Notes under the pieces: model-generated | The model's database searches: none | What the model was told of the DNA's origin: nothing | The model's input: the letters and a program-made list of their open reading frames with translations, nothing else | Made by a program: the position numbers and the translations under genes | Shown here: one piece after another, positions 14,110 through 20,259 of the stretch | Numbering within the stretch: the first letter of the stretch is position 1 | Layout: each line of letters starts with the position of its first letter | Source: an uncultured Micrococcales bacterium | Lineage (GTDB): Bacteria > Actinomycetota > Actinomycetes > Actinomycetales > Microbacteriaceae | Length of the DNA stretch: 23,067 nt | Assembly: GCA_913056225.1 (NCBI GenBank) | Contig: CAJXMQ010000008.1 | Span: 1 to 23,067 of the forward strand | Direction of reading: 5' to 3'

Positions 14110-14837
14110 TGGGTCAGAAAGTAAATCCTTACGGCTTTAGGCTGGGAATCACCACCGATCACAGATCACGTTGGTTCTCAGACAGCACCGCCAAGGGTCA
14201 GCGCTACAGCGACTACGTAACCGAAGACATTCGCATCCGCGAACTGTTGAACAAAAAACTAGACCGCGCTGGCATTTCCAGAATTGAATTGGAAAGAACT
14301 CGTGACCGCGTTCGTGTGGACATCTTTGCTGCCCGTCCAGGTTTGGTAATCGGTCGTCGTGGAGCTGAGGCTGAGGTTTTGAGAACCGAGCTTGAGAAGC
14401 TAACCGGCAAGCAGATTCAGCTAAACATCCTCGAGGTGAAATCACCGGAGGCGGATGCTCAGTTGGTTGCTCAGGGAATTGCTGAGCAGTTGAGTGCACG
14501 TGTTGCCTTCAGAAGAGCTATGCGTAAAGGAATTCAGGGAGCGATGCGAAGTGGCGCCAAGGGAATCAGGGTTCAGTGCTCTGGTCGTTTGGGTGGCGCT
14601 GAGATGAGCCGCAGTGAGTTCTATCGCGAAGGTCGAGTTCCACTACACACTCTTCGCTCAAACATCGACTACGGCTTCTATGAGGCCAAGACCACCTTCG
14701 GTCGCATCGGTGTAAAGGTTTGGATCTACAAGGGTGAGCTAACCAACAAGGAGCTAGCTCAGCAGCAGGCAAACCAAAAAGGTCGTGGCCGCGGCGGACG
14801 TCGCCCAGAGCCAGCAGCAACCGGAAGTGAGGCATAA
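14109..14837 (+). CDS. rpsC: 30S ribosomal protein S3 (uS3)
   Basis: Forms part of the mRNA entry channel and helps unwind mRNA. The 242-residue sequence begins MGQKVNPYGFRLGITTDHRS. A KH domain carries GRRG at residues 82-85 in RPGLVIGRRGAEAEVLR. The C-terminal domain includes GAKGIRVQCSGRLGGAEMSR and KVWIYKGE. A Gly/Arg/Ala-rich tail follows, as in other actinobacteria. Start and stop positions fit the family. GAGGAG lies 7 bases upstream of the ATG, inside rplV, and two bases separate its stop from rplP. Confidence 0.98.
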   Translation: MGQKVNPYGFRLGITTDHRSRWFSDSTAKGQRYSDYVTEDIRIRELLNKKLDRAGISRIELERTRDRVRVDIFAARPGLVIGRRGAEAEVLRTELEKLTGKQIQLNILEVKSPEADAQLVAQGIAEQLSARVAFRRAMRKGIQGAMRSGAKGIRVQCSGRLGGAEMSRSEFYREGRVPLHTLRSNIDYGFYEAKTTFGRIGVKVWIYKGELTNKELAQQQANQKGRGRGGRRPEPAATGSEA

Positions 14838-14839
14838 AT

Positions 14840-15259
14840 ATGTTGATTCCACGTCGAGTTAAGTTCCGTAAGCAGCATCACCCAAAGCGTCGTGGCCAGG
14901 CAACTGGTGGCACCAAGGTGAGCTTCGGTGAGTATGGCATTCAGGCTCTAACCCCTGCATATGTCACTAACCGCCAGATTGAGTCTGCTCGTATTGCAAT
15001 GACCCGTCACATCAAGCGTGGTGGAAAAGTTTGGATCAACATCTTCCCAGACCAGTCCATTACCAAAAAGCCAGCCGAAACCCGAATGGGTAGCGGTAAG
15101 GGTTCACCCGAGTGGTGGGTAGCAAACGTAAAGCCTGGAAGAGTTATGTTCGAGGTTGCCGGTGTTAGTGAAGAGCTAGCTAAAGAAGCTCTAACCCGTG
15201 CGATTCACAAACTCCCACTGAAGGCAAGAATCATCGCCAAGGAAGAAGGTGACGCATGA
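14840..15259 (+). CDS. rplP: 50S ribosomal protein L16 (uL16)
   Basis: Organises the A site of the large subunit. The 139-residue product starts MLIPRRVKFRKQHHPKRRGQ and contains the signature TRMGSGKGSPEWWVANVKPG, including the arginine that is hydroxylated in some other bacteria. Length is normal. It begins two bases after rpsC with GTGAGG upstream, and its stop overlaps the rpmC start as ATGA. The context is the conserved S10-operon order rpsC-rplP-rpmC-rpsQ. Confidence 0.98.
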   Translation: MLIPRRVKFRKQHHPKRRGQATGGTKVSFGEYGIQALTPAYVTNRQIESARIAMTRHIKRGGKVWINIFPDQSITKKPAETRMGSGKGSPEWWVANVKPGRVMFEVAGVSEELAKEALTRAIHKLPLKARIIAKEEGDA

Positions 15260-15534
15260 TCGGAAGCAAGGATTTGGCTCCAGAGGAGCTGGACAAGATT
15301 GAAAACGCTTTGTTGATCGAAAAGCTAAAAGACGCGAAGGAAGAACTATTCAACCTCCGCTTTCAGTCAGCCACCGGTCAGCTGGAAAGCCACGGACGCA
15401 TCAAGGCCGTGAAGCGCGACGTTGCTCGCATCAACACTGTAATTAGAGAGCGTGAACTGGGCATCAGGGTTGTTCCTGAGCCTGTGGAAAAAGTCGAGAA
15501 GAAGCCTAAAAAGGCTGAGGCGGAGGAGAAGTAA
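15256..15534 (+). CDS. rpmC: 50S ribosomal protein L29 (uL29) with acidic/basic tail
   Basis: Small helical protein near the tunnel exit. The core (about residues 1-72) reads as a normal L29, with LKDAKEELFNLRFQSATGQL and IKAVKRDVARINTVIRERE. After it comes a 20-residue charged tail rich in Pro, Glu and Lys (about 73-92), which makes the protein longer than the 60-70 residues of most bacteria. Such tails are common in actinobacterial L29. It overlaps rplP by four bases and shares one base with rpsQ. Confidence 0.96.
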   Translation: MIGSKDLAPEELDKIENALLIEKLKDAKEELFNLRFQSATGQLESHGRIKAVKRDVARINTVIRERELGIRVVPEPVEKVEKKPKKAEAEEK

Positions 15535-15815
15535 TGGCTGAGCAAGCATCTGCTGCCACCCAGGATCGCGGTTACCGCAAGTCCAGGCGTGGATATGTAG
15601 TCAGCGACAAGATGGATAAGACCATCGTGGTGCTGGTGGAAGAGCGTAAGAAACACCCGCTGTATGGCAAGGTCATGCGTCTGAGCAAGAAGGTGAAAGC
15701 TCACGATGAGCAGAACACCGCAGGCATCGGCGATCTAGTGCTAATTGACGAGACTCGTCCATTAAGCGCAACAAAGAACTGGCGTCTAGTCGAGATTCTC
15801 GAAAAGGCGAAGTAA
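15534..15815 (+). CDS. rpsQ: 30S ribosomal protein S17 (uS17)
   Basis: Early 30S assembly protein that binds 16S rRNA. The 93-residue sequence has a short polar N-terminal extension (about 13 residues), then YRKSRRGYVVSDKMDKTIVV, KKHPLYGKVMRLSKKVKAHDE and GDLVLIDETRPLSATKNWRL, which are diagnostic. GGAGGAG lies before the ATG, inside rpmC. This is the last gene of the classical S10 group; after it comes a 51-base gap with a hairpin before rplN. Confidence 0.97.
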   Translation: MAEQASAATQDRGYRKSRRGYVVSDKMDKTIVVLVEERKKHPLYGKVMRLSKKVKAHDEQNTAGIGDLVLIDETRPLSATKNWRLVEILEKAK

Positions 15816-15823
15816 CACCCAAG

Positions 15824-15848
15824 GTCAAGGCCGTCGGAATGGTCTGAC
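15824..15848 (+). promoter_or_regulatory. Hairpin in the rpsQ-rplN gap
   Basis: GTC-AGGCC at 15824-15832 pairs with GGTCTGAC at 15841-15848: eight pairs with one bulged A and one G-T pair, around an 8-base loop. It occupies the 51-base gap at the classical S10/spc boundary and ends 6 bases before the AGGAG of rplN. There is no T tract, so it is unlikely to be a terminator. It may protect an mRNA end or control rplN translation. Confidence 0.4.
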
Positions 15849-15866
15849 AGAAACAGGAGTAACAAA

Positions 15867-16235
15867 GTGATTCAGCAGGAATCCCGACTCAAGGTAGCGG
15901 ACAACACCGGTGCCAAGGAGTTGCTAACGATTAGAGTGCTGGGAGGCTCGGTTCGACGCTGGGCTGGCATCGGCGACACCATCGTGGCAACCGTGAAAGA
16001 CGCAATCCCCGGTGGCAACGTCAAAAAAGGTGACGTAGTCAGGGCGGTTATTGTGCGCACTGTTAAAGAAGCTCGCAGACCTGATGGAAGCTACATCAAG
16101 TTTGACGAGAACGCAGCGGTGATCATCAAAAACGATGGCGAGCCACGTGGAACCCGTATCTTCGGGCCAATCGGACGTGAGCTTCGTGACCGTCGTTTCA
16201 TGAAGATCATCTCACTCGCTCCGGAGGTGTTGTAA
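15867..16235 (+). CDS. rplN: 50S ribosomal protein L14 (uL14)
   Basis: Lies at the subunit interface and is the binding site of the silencing factor RsfS. The 122-residue product has the standard start MIQQESRLKVADNTGAKELL and the conserved VKDAIPGGNVKKGDVVRAVIVR and GTRIFGPIGRELRDRRFMKI. The start is GTG with AGGAG at 15855-15859, well spaced and consistent with the universal MIQQ N-terminus. It is the first gene of the spc group, and rplX follows with no intervening base. Confidence 0.98.
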   Translation: MIQQESRLKVADNTGAKELLTIRVLGGSVRRWAGIGDTIVATVKDAIPGGNVKKGDVVRAVIVRTVKEARRPDGSYIKFDENAAVIIKNDGEPRGTRIFGPIGRELRDRRFMKIISLAPEVL

Positions 16236-16592
16236 ATGGATATTCGCAAAGGCGATCTAGTTCAGGTCATCTCAGGCTCAACTGAGGCTCGCGGTGGTTA
16301 CCGCGGCAAGCAGGGGCGTGTTTTGAGCGTTGATCTAGAAAAGAACAAGGTAATTGTTGAGGGCGTAAACCTAGTCAAAAAGCACACTCGTGTTGGCCAG
16401 GGAGAGCGTGGCGGCAAGACCGGTGGAATTGAGACCATGGAGGCTCCAATCCACGTGTCAAACGTTGCATTGATTGACCCCAAGAGCAAAAAGCCAACCA
16501 GGATTGGTTTTGTTACCAAGACTGTGAAGCAAGACGGCGTAGAGATCACCAAAAAGGTTCGCGTTAGCAAGAAAAGCGGGGAGGAAATCTAA
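16236..16592 (+). CDS. rplX: 50S ribosomal protein L24 (uL24)
   Basis: Assembly initiator for the 50S subunit with a KOW fold. The 118-residue sequence begins MDIRKGDLVQVISGSTEARG, has the KOW element GYRGKQGRVLSVDLEKNKVI, then GVNLVKKHTR and IHVSNVALIDPKSKKPTRIG. Its length, with a C-terminal Lys-rich segment, fits actinobacterial L24. GGAGGTG lies upstream, inside rplN. It is joined to rplE by TAATG. Confidence 0.97.
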   Translation: MDIRKGDLVQVISGSTEARGGYRGKQGRVLSVDLEKNKVIVEGVNLVKKHTRVGQGERGGKTGGIETMEAPIHVSNVALIDPKSKKPTRIGFVTKTVKQDGVEITKKVRVSKKSGEEI

Positions 16593-17152
16593 TGGCAGTT
16601 GCAGAGAAGACTCAGCCAAGACTGAAAGCCACCTACCGCAATGAAATCATTGCCAAGTTGCAAGAGCAGTTTGGTTTCAAAAACATCAACCAGGTTCCAG
16701 GGCTTACCAAAGTCGTTGTGAACATGGGTGTTGGTGAGGCTGCCAGAGACGGCAAGCTAATCGAGGGTGCGATCAGTGATTTGACAAAAATCACCGGCCA
16801 GAAGCCCAAGGTAAACATCGCCAAGAAATCAATCGCTCAGTTCAAACTGCGTGAGGGACAGCCAATTGGTGCAGCAGTCACCATGCGTGGCGACCGCATG
16901 TGGGAGTTCACCGACAGATTGCTGAACCTAGCCCTTCCTCGAATTAGGGACTTCAGGGGTTTGAGTGCCAAGCAGTTTGATGGAAATGGAAACTACACCT
17001 TTGGTCTAAACGAGCAGAGCATGTTCCACGAAATCAACCAGGACGACATTGATCGCCCACGGGGTATGGACATCACAATTGTGACCTCCGCCAAGACTGA
17101 CGAAGAGGGCAGAGCACTTCTTCGCGAACTAGGTTTTCCGTTCAATAACTAA
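16592..17152 (+). CDS. rplE: 50S ribosomal protein L5 (uL5)
   Basis: Binds 5S rRNA and forms the central protuberance contact with the small-subunit head. The 186-residue product contains GLTKVVVNMGVGEAARDGK, the segment ITGQKPKVNIAKKSIAQFKL and the C-terminal FNEQ-like NYTFGLNEQSMFHEI, followed by GMDITIVTSAKTDEEGRALL. A strong GGGAGGA precedes the ATG on the TAATG junction with rplX. In many bacteria S14 follows directly; here the next gene is rpsH after a 66-base gap. Confidence 0.98.
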   Translation: MAVAEKTQPRLKATYRNEIIAKLQEQFGFKNINQVPGLTKVVVNMGVGEAARDGKLIEGAISDLTKITGQKPKVNIAKKSIAQFKLREGQPIGAAVTMRGDRMWEFTDRLLNLALPRIRDFRGLSAKQFDGNGNYTFGLNEQSMFHEINQDDIDRPRGMDITIVTSAKTDEEGRALLRELGFPFNN

Positions 17153-17163
17153 ATACCAATCAT

Positions 17164-17197
17164 GTAGGTCTCCAGGGCCTGAAAGCGCTGGAGATAC
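17164..17197 (+). promoter_or_regulatory. Hairpin in the rplE-rpsH gap, at the usual place of S14
   Basis: TCTCCAG at 17169-17175 pairs with CTGGAGA at 17188-17194. The stem extends outward by GTA/TAC (17164-17166 with 17195-17197) across a two-base bulge, and inward by two G-C pairs past a G-G mismatch. It ends 21 bases before the rpsH ATG and no T tract follows. The 66-base gap is too short to hold any S14 gene. The element may be a translational control site or a processing signal. Confidence 0.45.
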
Positions 17198-17218
17198 CGC
17201 ACGAGAAAGGCAACAAAC

Positions 17219-17611
17219 ATGACAATGACAGATCCGGTAGCAGATTTTCTGACCCGGCTGCGCAACGCGAACCTGGCTCAGCATGAGTCAGCCAGTGTTC
17301 CCTTCAGCAAGATCAAGGGAAACATCGCCGAGATTCTGAAATCCGAAGGTTATATCAAGGGTTTCTCAATTGAGGACGCAAGGGTTGGTAAGACCCTTAC
17401 CGTGAACCTGAAATACGGTGAGTCAAAAGCAATCTCCGGAATTAAGCGAGTCAGCAAGCCTGGTTTGCGTGTTTATGCGAAAAGCGATGAGCTTCCTCGC
17501 GTAATGGGTGGATTGGGAATTGCAATTATTTCCTCCTCATCTGGATTGCTAACTGACCGCCAAGCAGCAAAGAAGGGAGTGGGTGGCGAAGTCGTCGCCT
17601 ACATCTGGTAA
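17219..17611 (+). CDS. rpsH: 30S ribosomal protein S8 (uS8)
   Basis: Primary 16S rRNA binder and, in E. coli, the translational repressor of the spc operon. The 130-residue product has MTDPVADFLTRLRNANLAQH and FSKIKGNIAEILKSEGYIKG at the N-terminus and VMGGLGIAIISSSSGLLTD followed by the C-terminal GGEVVAYIW, all diagnostic. The ATG at 17219 has AAAGG upstream; a second ATG two codons later would also be possible. Its leader holds the hairpin at 17164-17197, a candidate target for feedback by S8, which is an inference only. Confidence 0.97.
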   Translation: MTMTDPVADFLTRLRNANLAQHESASVPFSKIKGNIAEILKSEGYIKGFSIEDARVGKTLTVNLKYGESKAISGIKRVSKPGLRVYAKSDELPRVMGGLGIAIISSSSGLLTDRQAAKKGVGGEVVAYIW

Positions 17612-17616
17612 GCGCT

Positions 17617-18153
17617 ATGTCAAGAATTGGAAAAATGCCTATTGCCATCCCACAGGGGGTGGAAGTTAACATCAACGGCCAGCAGGTTAGTGTCAAAGGT
17701 CCCAAGGGTGAATTGAGCCTAGAGATCAGCGAACCAATCAAGGCCAAGGTTGAAGAAAACGAAATTGTTGTGACACGTCCTGATGAGGAGCAAACTTCAA
17801 AAGCTCTGCACGGACTGTCAAGAACTTTGATTGCAAATAACGTGCAGGGTGTCTCCCAGGGTTTCCAGAAGTCATTGGAAATCGTTGGAACTGGTTACCG
17901 CGCAATGGCTAAGGGCTCAAGCATTGAGCTGGCACTTGGTCTTTCGCACCCAGTAGTGGTTGACCCACCTGCAGGTGTTACCTTGCAGGTCGAAGGCCAG
18001 AACAAGATTATTGTCAGCGGAATTGATAAGCAGGCCGTCGGTGAGGTGGCTGCTAACATCCGCAAACTTCGTAAGCCAGAGCCATATAAGGGCAAGGGAA
18101 TTCGTTACGAGGGTGAATACGTTCGCCGCAAGGCTGGAAAGGCTGGTGCCTAA
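17617..18153 (+). CDS. rplF: 50S ribosomal protein L6 (uL6)
   Basis: Supports the factor-binding region near the sarcin-ricin loop. The 178-residue protein begins MSRIGKMPIAIPQGVEVNIN, has VSVKGPKGELSLEI, and ends with the L6 signature EPYKGKGIRYEGEYVRRKAG. Length is normal. It starts 5 bases after rpsH with no clear Shine-Dalgarno site, so coupling to rpsH is likely. It joins rplR through TAATG. Confidence 0.98.
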   Translation: MSRIGKMPIAIPQGVEVNINGQQVSVKGPKGELSLEISEPIKAKVEENEIVVTRPDEEQTSKALHGLSRTLIANNVQGVSQGFQKSLEIVGTGYRAMAKGSSIELALGLSHPVVVDPPAGVTLQVEGQNKIIVSGIDKQAVGEVAANIRKLRKPEPYKGKGIRYEGEYVRRKAGKAGA

Positions 18154-18527
18154 TGTCGCTAAGAGCTAATAGAGGAAAATCAGCAACCGCTGCTCGTAAC
18201 CGTCGTCACCTAAGACTTCGCAAGAAGGTAAATGGAACCGGCGAAAGGCCAAGATTGGTTGTTACTCGCAGTGCCAGGCACCTGTTTGTGCAGGTGGTTG
18301 ATGACACTCAGGGTCACACCCTGGCCAGTGCCTCCACCATGGAAAAGGGTCTACGTAGCCACGATGGCGACAAGACCGCCAAGGCCACAGAGGTTGGCAA
18401 GTTGATTGCTGAGCGCGCAAAAGAAAAAGGCGTGACTCAGGTTGTGTTTGATCGCGGAGGTAACCGCTACGCAGGACGCGTAGCAGCAATTGCCGACGCT
18501 GCCCGGGAAGGAGGGCTGGTCCTGTGA
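18153..18527 (+). CDS. rplR: 50S ribosomal protein L18 (uL18)
   Basis: 5S rRNA-binding protein of the central protuberance. The 124-residue sequence has a basic N-terminus with ATAARNRRHLRLRKKVNGTGERPRL-type content, then VVTRSARHLFVQVVDDTQG and the C-terminal VVFDRGGNRYAGRVAAIAD, which identifies L18. GGAAAGG lies before the ATG, inside rplF. Its last four bases overlap the GTG start of rpsE (GTGA). Confidence 0.97.
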   Translation: MSLRANRGKSATAARNRRHLRLRKKVNGTGERPRLVVTRSARHLFVQVVDDTQGHTLASASTMEKGLRSHDGDKTAKATEVGKLIAERAKEKGVTQVVFDRGGNRYAGRVAAIADAAREGGLVL

Positions 18528-19198
18528 GTGAAGAAAACAAAGCGCCAGAAACAGAGGCGAACTCTGAGTCAGTGGTTGAGGCCACTCCTCCAACCACGGT
18601 TGACCCAAATGAGCGCGAACAGCGCCAGGGCCGACGTGAGCGTGGACCAAAAAACGAGCAGCGCCGCGAGCGTGAGGACAAGTCCAGTCCATTCTTGGAG
18701 CGTGTTGTAACAATCAACCGTGTTGCCAAGGTGGTTAAGGGTGGTCGTCGTTTCGCCTTCACAGCCCTAGTGGTTGTTGGTGACGGCGAAGGAACAGTTG
18801 GTGTCGGTTACGGCAAGGCCAAAGAGGTTCCAGCCGCAATTGCCAAGGGCGTTGAGGATGCCAAGAAGAACTTCTTCGTGATTCCACGCATCGGATCAAC
18901 AATTCCTCACCCAGTTCAGGGTGAAGCTGCTGCCGGAGTTGTTTTGCTTCGTCCAGCCGCTGAGGGAACCGGTGTTATCGCCGGTGGTCCAGTGCGTGCA
19001 GTTTTGGAGTGTGCAGGTGTTCACGATGTTTTGTCAAAGAGCCTCGGTTCTTCAAACACTTTGAACATCGTTCACGCAACCATCGAAGCATTGCGTCAGC
19101 TTGAAGGACCAGAATCGGTTGCCAAGCGTCGTGACAAGTCAGTCTCTGAGGTTGCCCCAGCAAGAATGTTGAAAACTGATCAGAAGGCAGGTGCCTAA
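18524..19198 (+). CDS. rpsE: 30S ribosomal protein S5 (uS5) with long charged N-terminus
   Basis: Decoding-accuracy protein at the back of the 30S subunit. The S5 core starts near residue 52 with PFLERVVTINRVAKVVKGGR and continues with ALVVVGDGEGTVGVGYGKAK and SLGSSNTLNIVHATIEALRQ. Before it is a hydrophilic extension of about 50 residues rich in Glu, Arg, Asn and Thr. The total of 224 residues exceeds the roughly 165 of E. coli but is close to other actinobacteria. The start is GTG with AAGGAGGG about 9 bases upstream, overlapping the rplR stop. It joins rpmD through TAATG. Confidence 0.97.
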   Translation: MSEENKAPETEANSESVVEATPPTTVDPNEREQRQGRRERGPKNEQRREREDKSSPFLERVVTINRVAKVVKGGRRFAFTALVVVGDGEGTVGVGYGKAKEVPAAIAKGVEDAKKNFFVIPRIGSTIPHPVQGEAAAGVVLLRPAAEGTGVIAGGPVRAVLECAGVHDVLSKSLGSSNTLNIVHATIEALRQLEGPESVAKRRDKSVSEVAPARMLKTDQKAGA

Positions 19199-19386
19199 TG
19201 GCTGCCAGATTGAAAGTCACCCAAATCAAAAGTGAGATTGGTGGAAAGCAGAACCAGCGCGACTCGCTAAGGACCCTAGGTCTAAAGCGCATCGGCGACA
19301 TCGTTGTGAAAGACGACTCGTCAAGTGTTCGTGGTTTGGTAAACACTGTTAGCCACCTTGTAAAAGTCGAGGAGATTAACAACTAA
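19198..19386 (+). CDS. rpmD: 50S ribosomal protein L30 (uL30)
   Basis: Small large-subunit protein. The 62-residue sequence reads as a complete L30, with LKVTQIKSEIGGKQNQRDSL, the segment TLGLKRIGDIVVKDD and VRGLVNTVSHLVKVEEI. It lies in its conserved place between rpsE and rplO. It shares one base with the stop of rpsE and one with the start of rplO. GAGGAG near its end serves as the ribosome-binding site of rplO. Confidence 0.97.
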   Translation: MAARLKVTQIKSEIGGKQNQRDSLRTLGLKRIGDIVVKDDSSSVRGLVNTVSHLVKVEEINN

Positions 19387-19805
19387 TGGCTGAAGAGAAA
19401 AAGCCTGAAAAGAAGCCAGCGGCAAAGCCCGCTGCTAAAAAGGCACCCGCAAAGCCAGCAGCCAAGTCAACAGCGGCTAAACCTGCTGCAAAGACCACCG
19501 CAGCCAAAAAGCCAGCGGCGAAGGCTCCTGCAAAAGCAGCAGCAAAGCCAGCAGCTAAGTCCACTGCAGCTAAGTCAGCGGCAAAGCCCGCTGCTAAACC
19601 GGCTGCTAAACCGGCTGCTAAGACCACTGCGGCAAAGCCTGCAGCCAAGTCAACCGCAGCCAAGCCTGCAGCCAAGCCTGCAGCCAAGGCAACAGCTTCC
19701 AAGTCAACTGCCACTAAAGCACCAGCGGCTAGTGCGGCAAAGACCACGGCTGCTAAACCAGCTGCAGCAAAGGCAAGCTCTACTGAGTCAACCGAGGAAA
19801 AGGCT
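19386..19805 (+). repeat. Degenerate AAG-CCT-GCA-GCC-type tandem repeat coding the L15 tail
   Basis: This 420-base segment is a run of imperfect repeats of 9-15 bases coding PAAK, STAAK and TTAAK units, with synonymous variation (for example GCAGCC, GCTGCT and GCGGCG for Ala-Ala). Close to identical units occur near 19596-19620 and 19662-19690. Such repeats can expand or shrink by slippage or recombination, so the tail length may vary between strains. Confidence 0.85.
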
Positions 19806-20243
19806 TCAGTTCTCAAACTGCATCACCTGCGTCCAGCGCCCGGTGCGAAAAAAGCCAAGACGCGAGTTGGTCGTGGTGAGGGATCTAAGGGTAAGACTGC
19901 GGGTCGTGGAACCAAGGGAACCAAGGCTCGTTACCAGATGCGATTGGGCTTCGAAGGTGGTGGCGTGAACCTAGTTATGCGCACACCCAAGCTTCGTGGA
20001 TTCAAAAACCCATTCAAGATTGAATACCAGGTAGTCAACGTTGCCAAGCTTGCAGAGTTGTTCCCAGAGGGAGGCAAGATCACAGCAGATGATCTAGCAG
20101 CCAAGGGTGCAGTTCGTAAGGGAGAACCAGTAAAGGTACTCGGTGATGGAGACATCTCGGTTAAGCTAGATGTAACAGTCGAAAAGGTTTCCCGTTCAGC
20201 CAAAGAGAAAATTGAGGCTGCCGGGGGATCTGTAAACGGCTAG
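19386..20243 (+). CDS. rplO: 50S ribosomal protein L15 (uL15) with 140-residue Ala/Lys/Pro extension
   Basis: L15 is a late-assembly large-subunit protein. The L15 core is residues 141-285, starting SVLKLHHLRPAPGAKKAKTR and including GRGEGSKGKTAGRGTKGTKA and MRTPKLRGFKNPFK; this part alone has the normal family length. Residues 1-140 are an added low-complexity tail composed only of Ala, Lys, Pro, Ser, Thr and Glu, built from PAAK, STAAK and TTAAK units like histone H1 or the tail of actinobacterial HU. Because it has no Leu, Val or internal Met codons, no in-frame ATG, GTG or TTG exists between the first codon and the core, so the tail must be made if the core is. GAGGAG lies about 11 bases upstream and the start is the TAATG junction with rpmD, as for neighbouring genes. 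The tail could bind rRNA or DNA; its function is unknown. Confidence 0.95.
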   Translation: MAEEKKPEKKPAAKPAAKKAPAKPAAKSTAAKPAAKTTAAKKPAAKAPAKAAAKPAAKSTAAKSAAKPAAKPAAKPAAKTTAAKPAAKSTAAKPAAKPAAKATASKSTATKAPAASAAKTTAAKPAAAKASSTESTEEKASVLKLHHLRPAPGAKKAKTRVGRGEGSKGKTAGRGTKGTKARYQMRLGFEGGGVNLVMRTPKLRGFKNPFKIEYQVVNVAKLAELFPEGGKITADDLAAKGAVRKGEPVKVLGDGDISVKLDVTVEKVSRSAKEKIEAAGGSVNG

Positions 20244-20259
20244 GCCGTAGGAGGCAAAT

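Noticed and set aside
19376..19816. A 146-codon open frame on the - strand opposite the L15 tail, coding a hydrophobic Ala/Leu/Val-rich peptide
   Set aside because: It is the complement of the Ala/Lys/Pro repeat; repeats rarely contain stop codons in any frame. It has no ribosome-binding site or homology and lies against a conserved operon.
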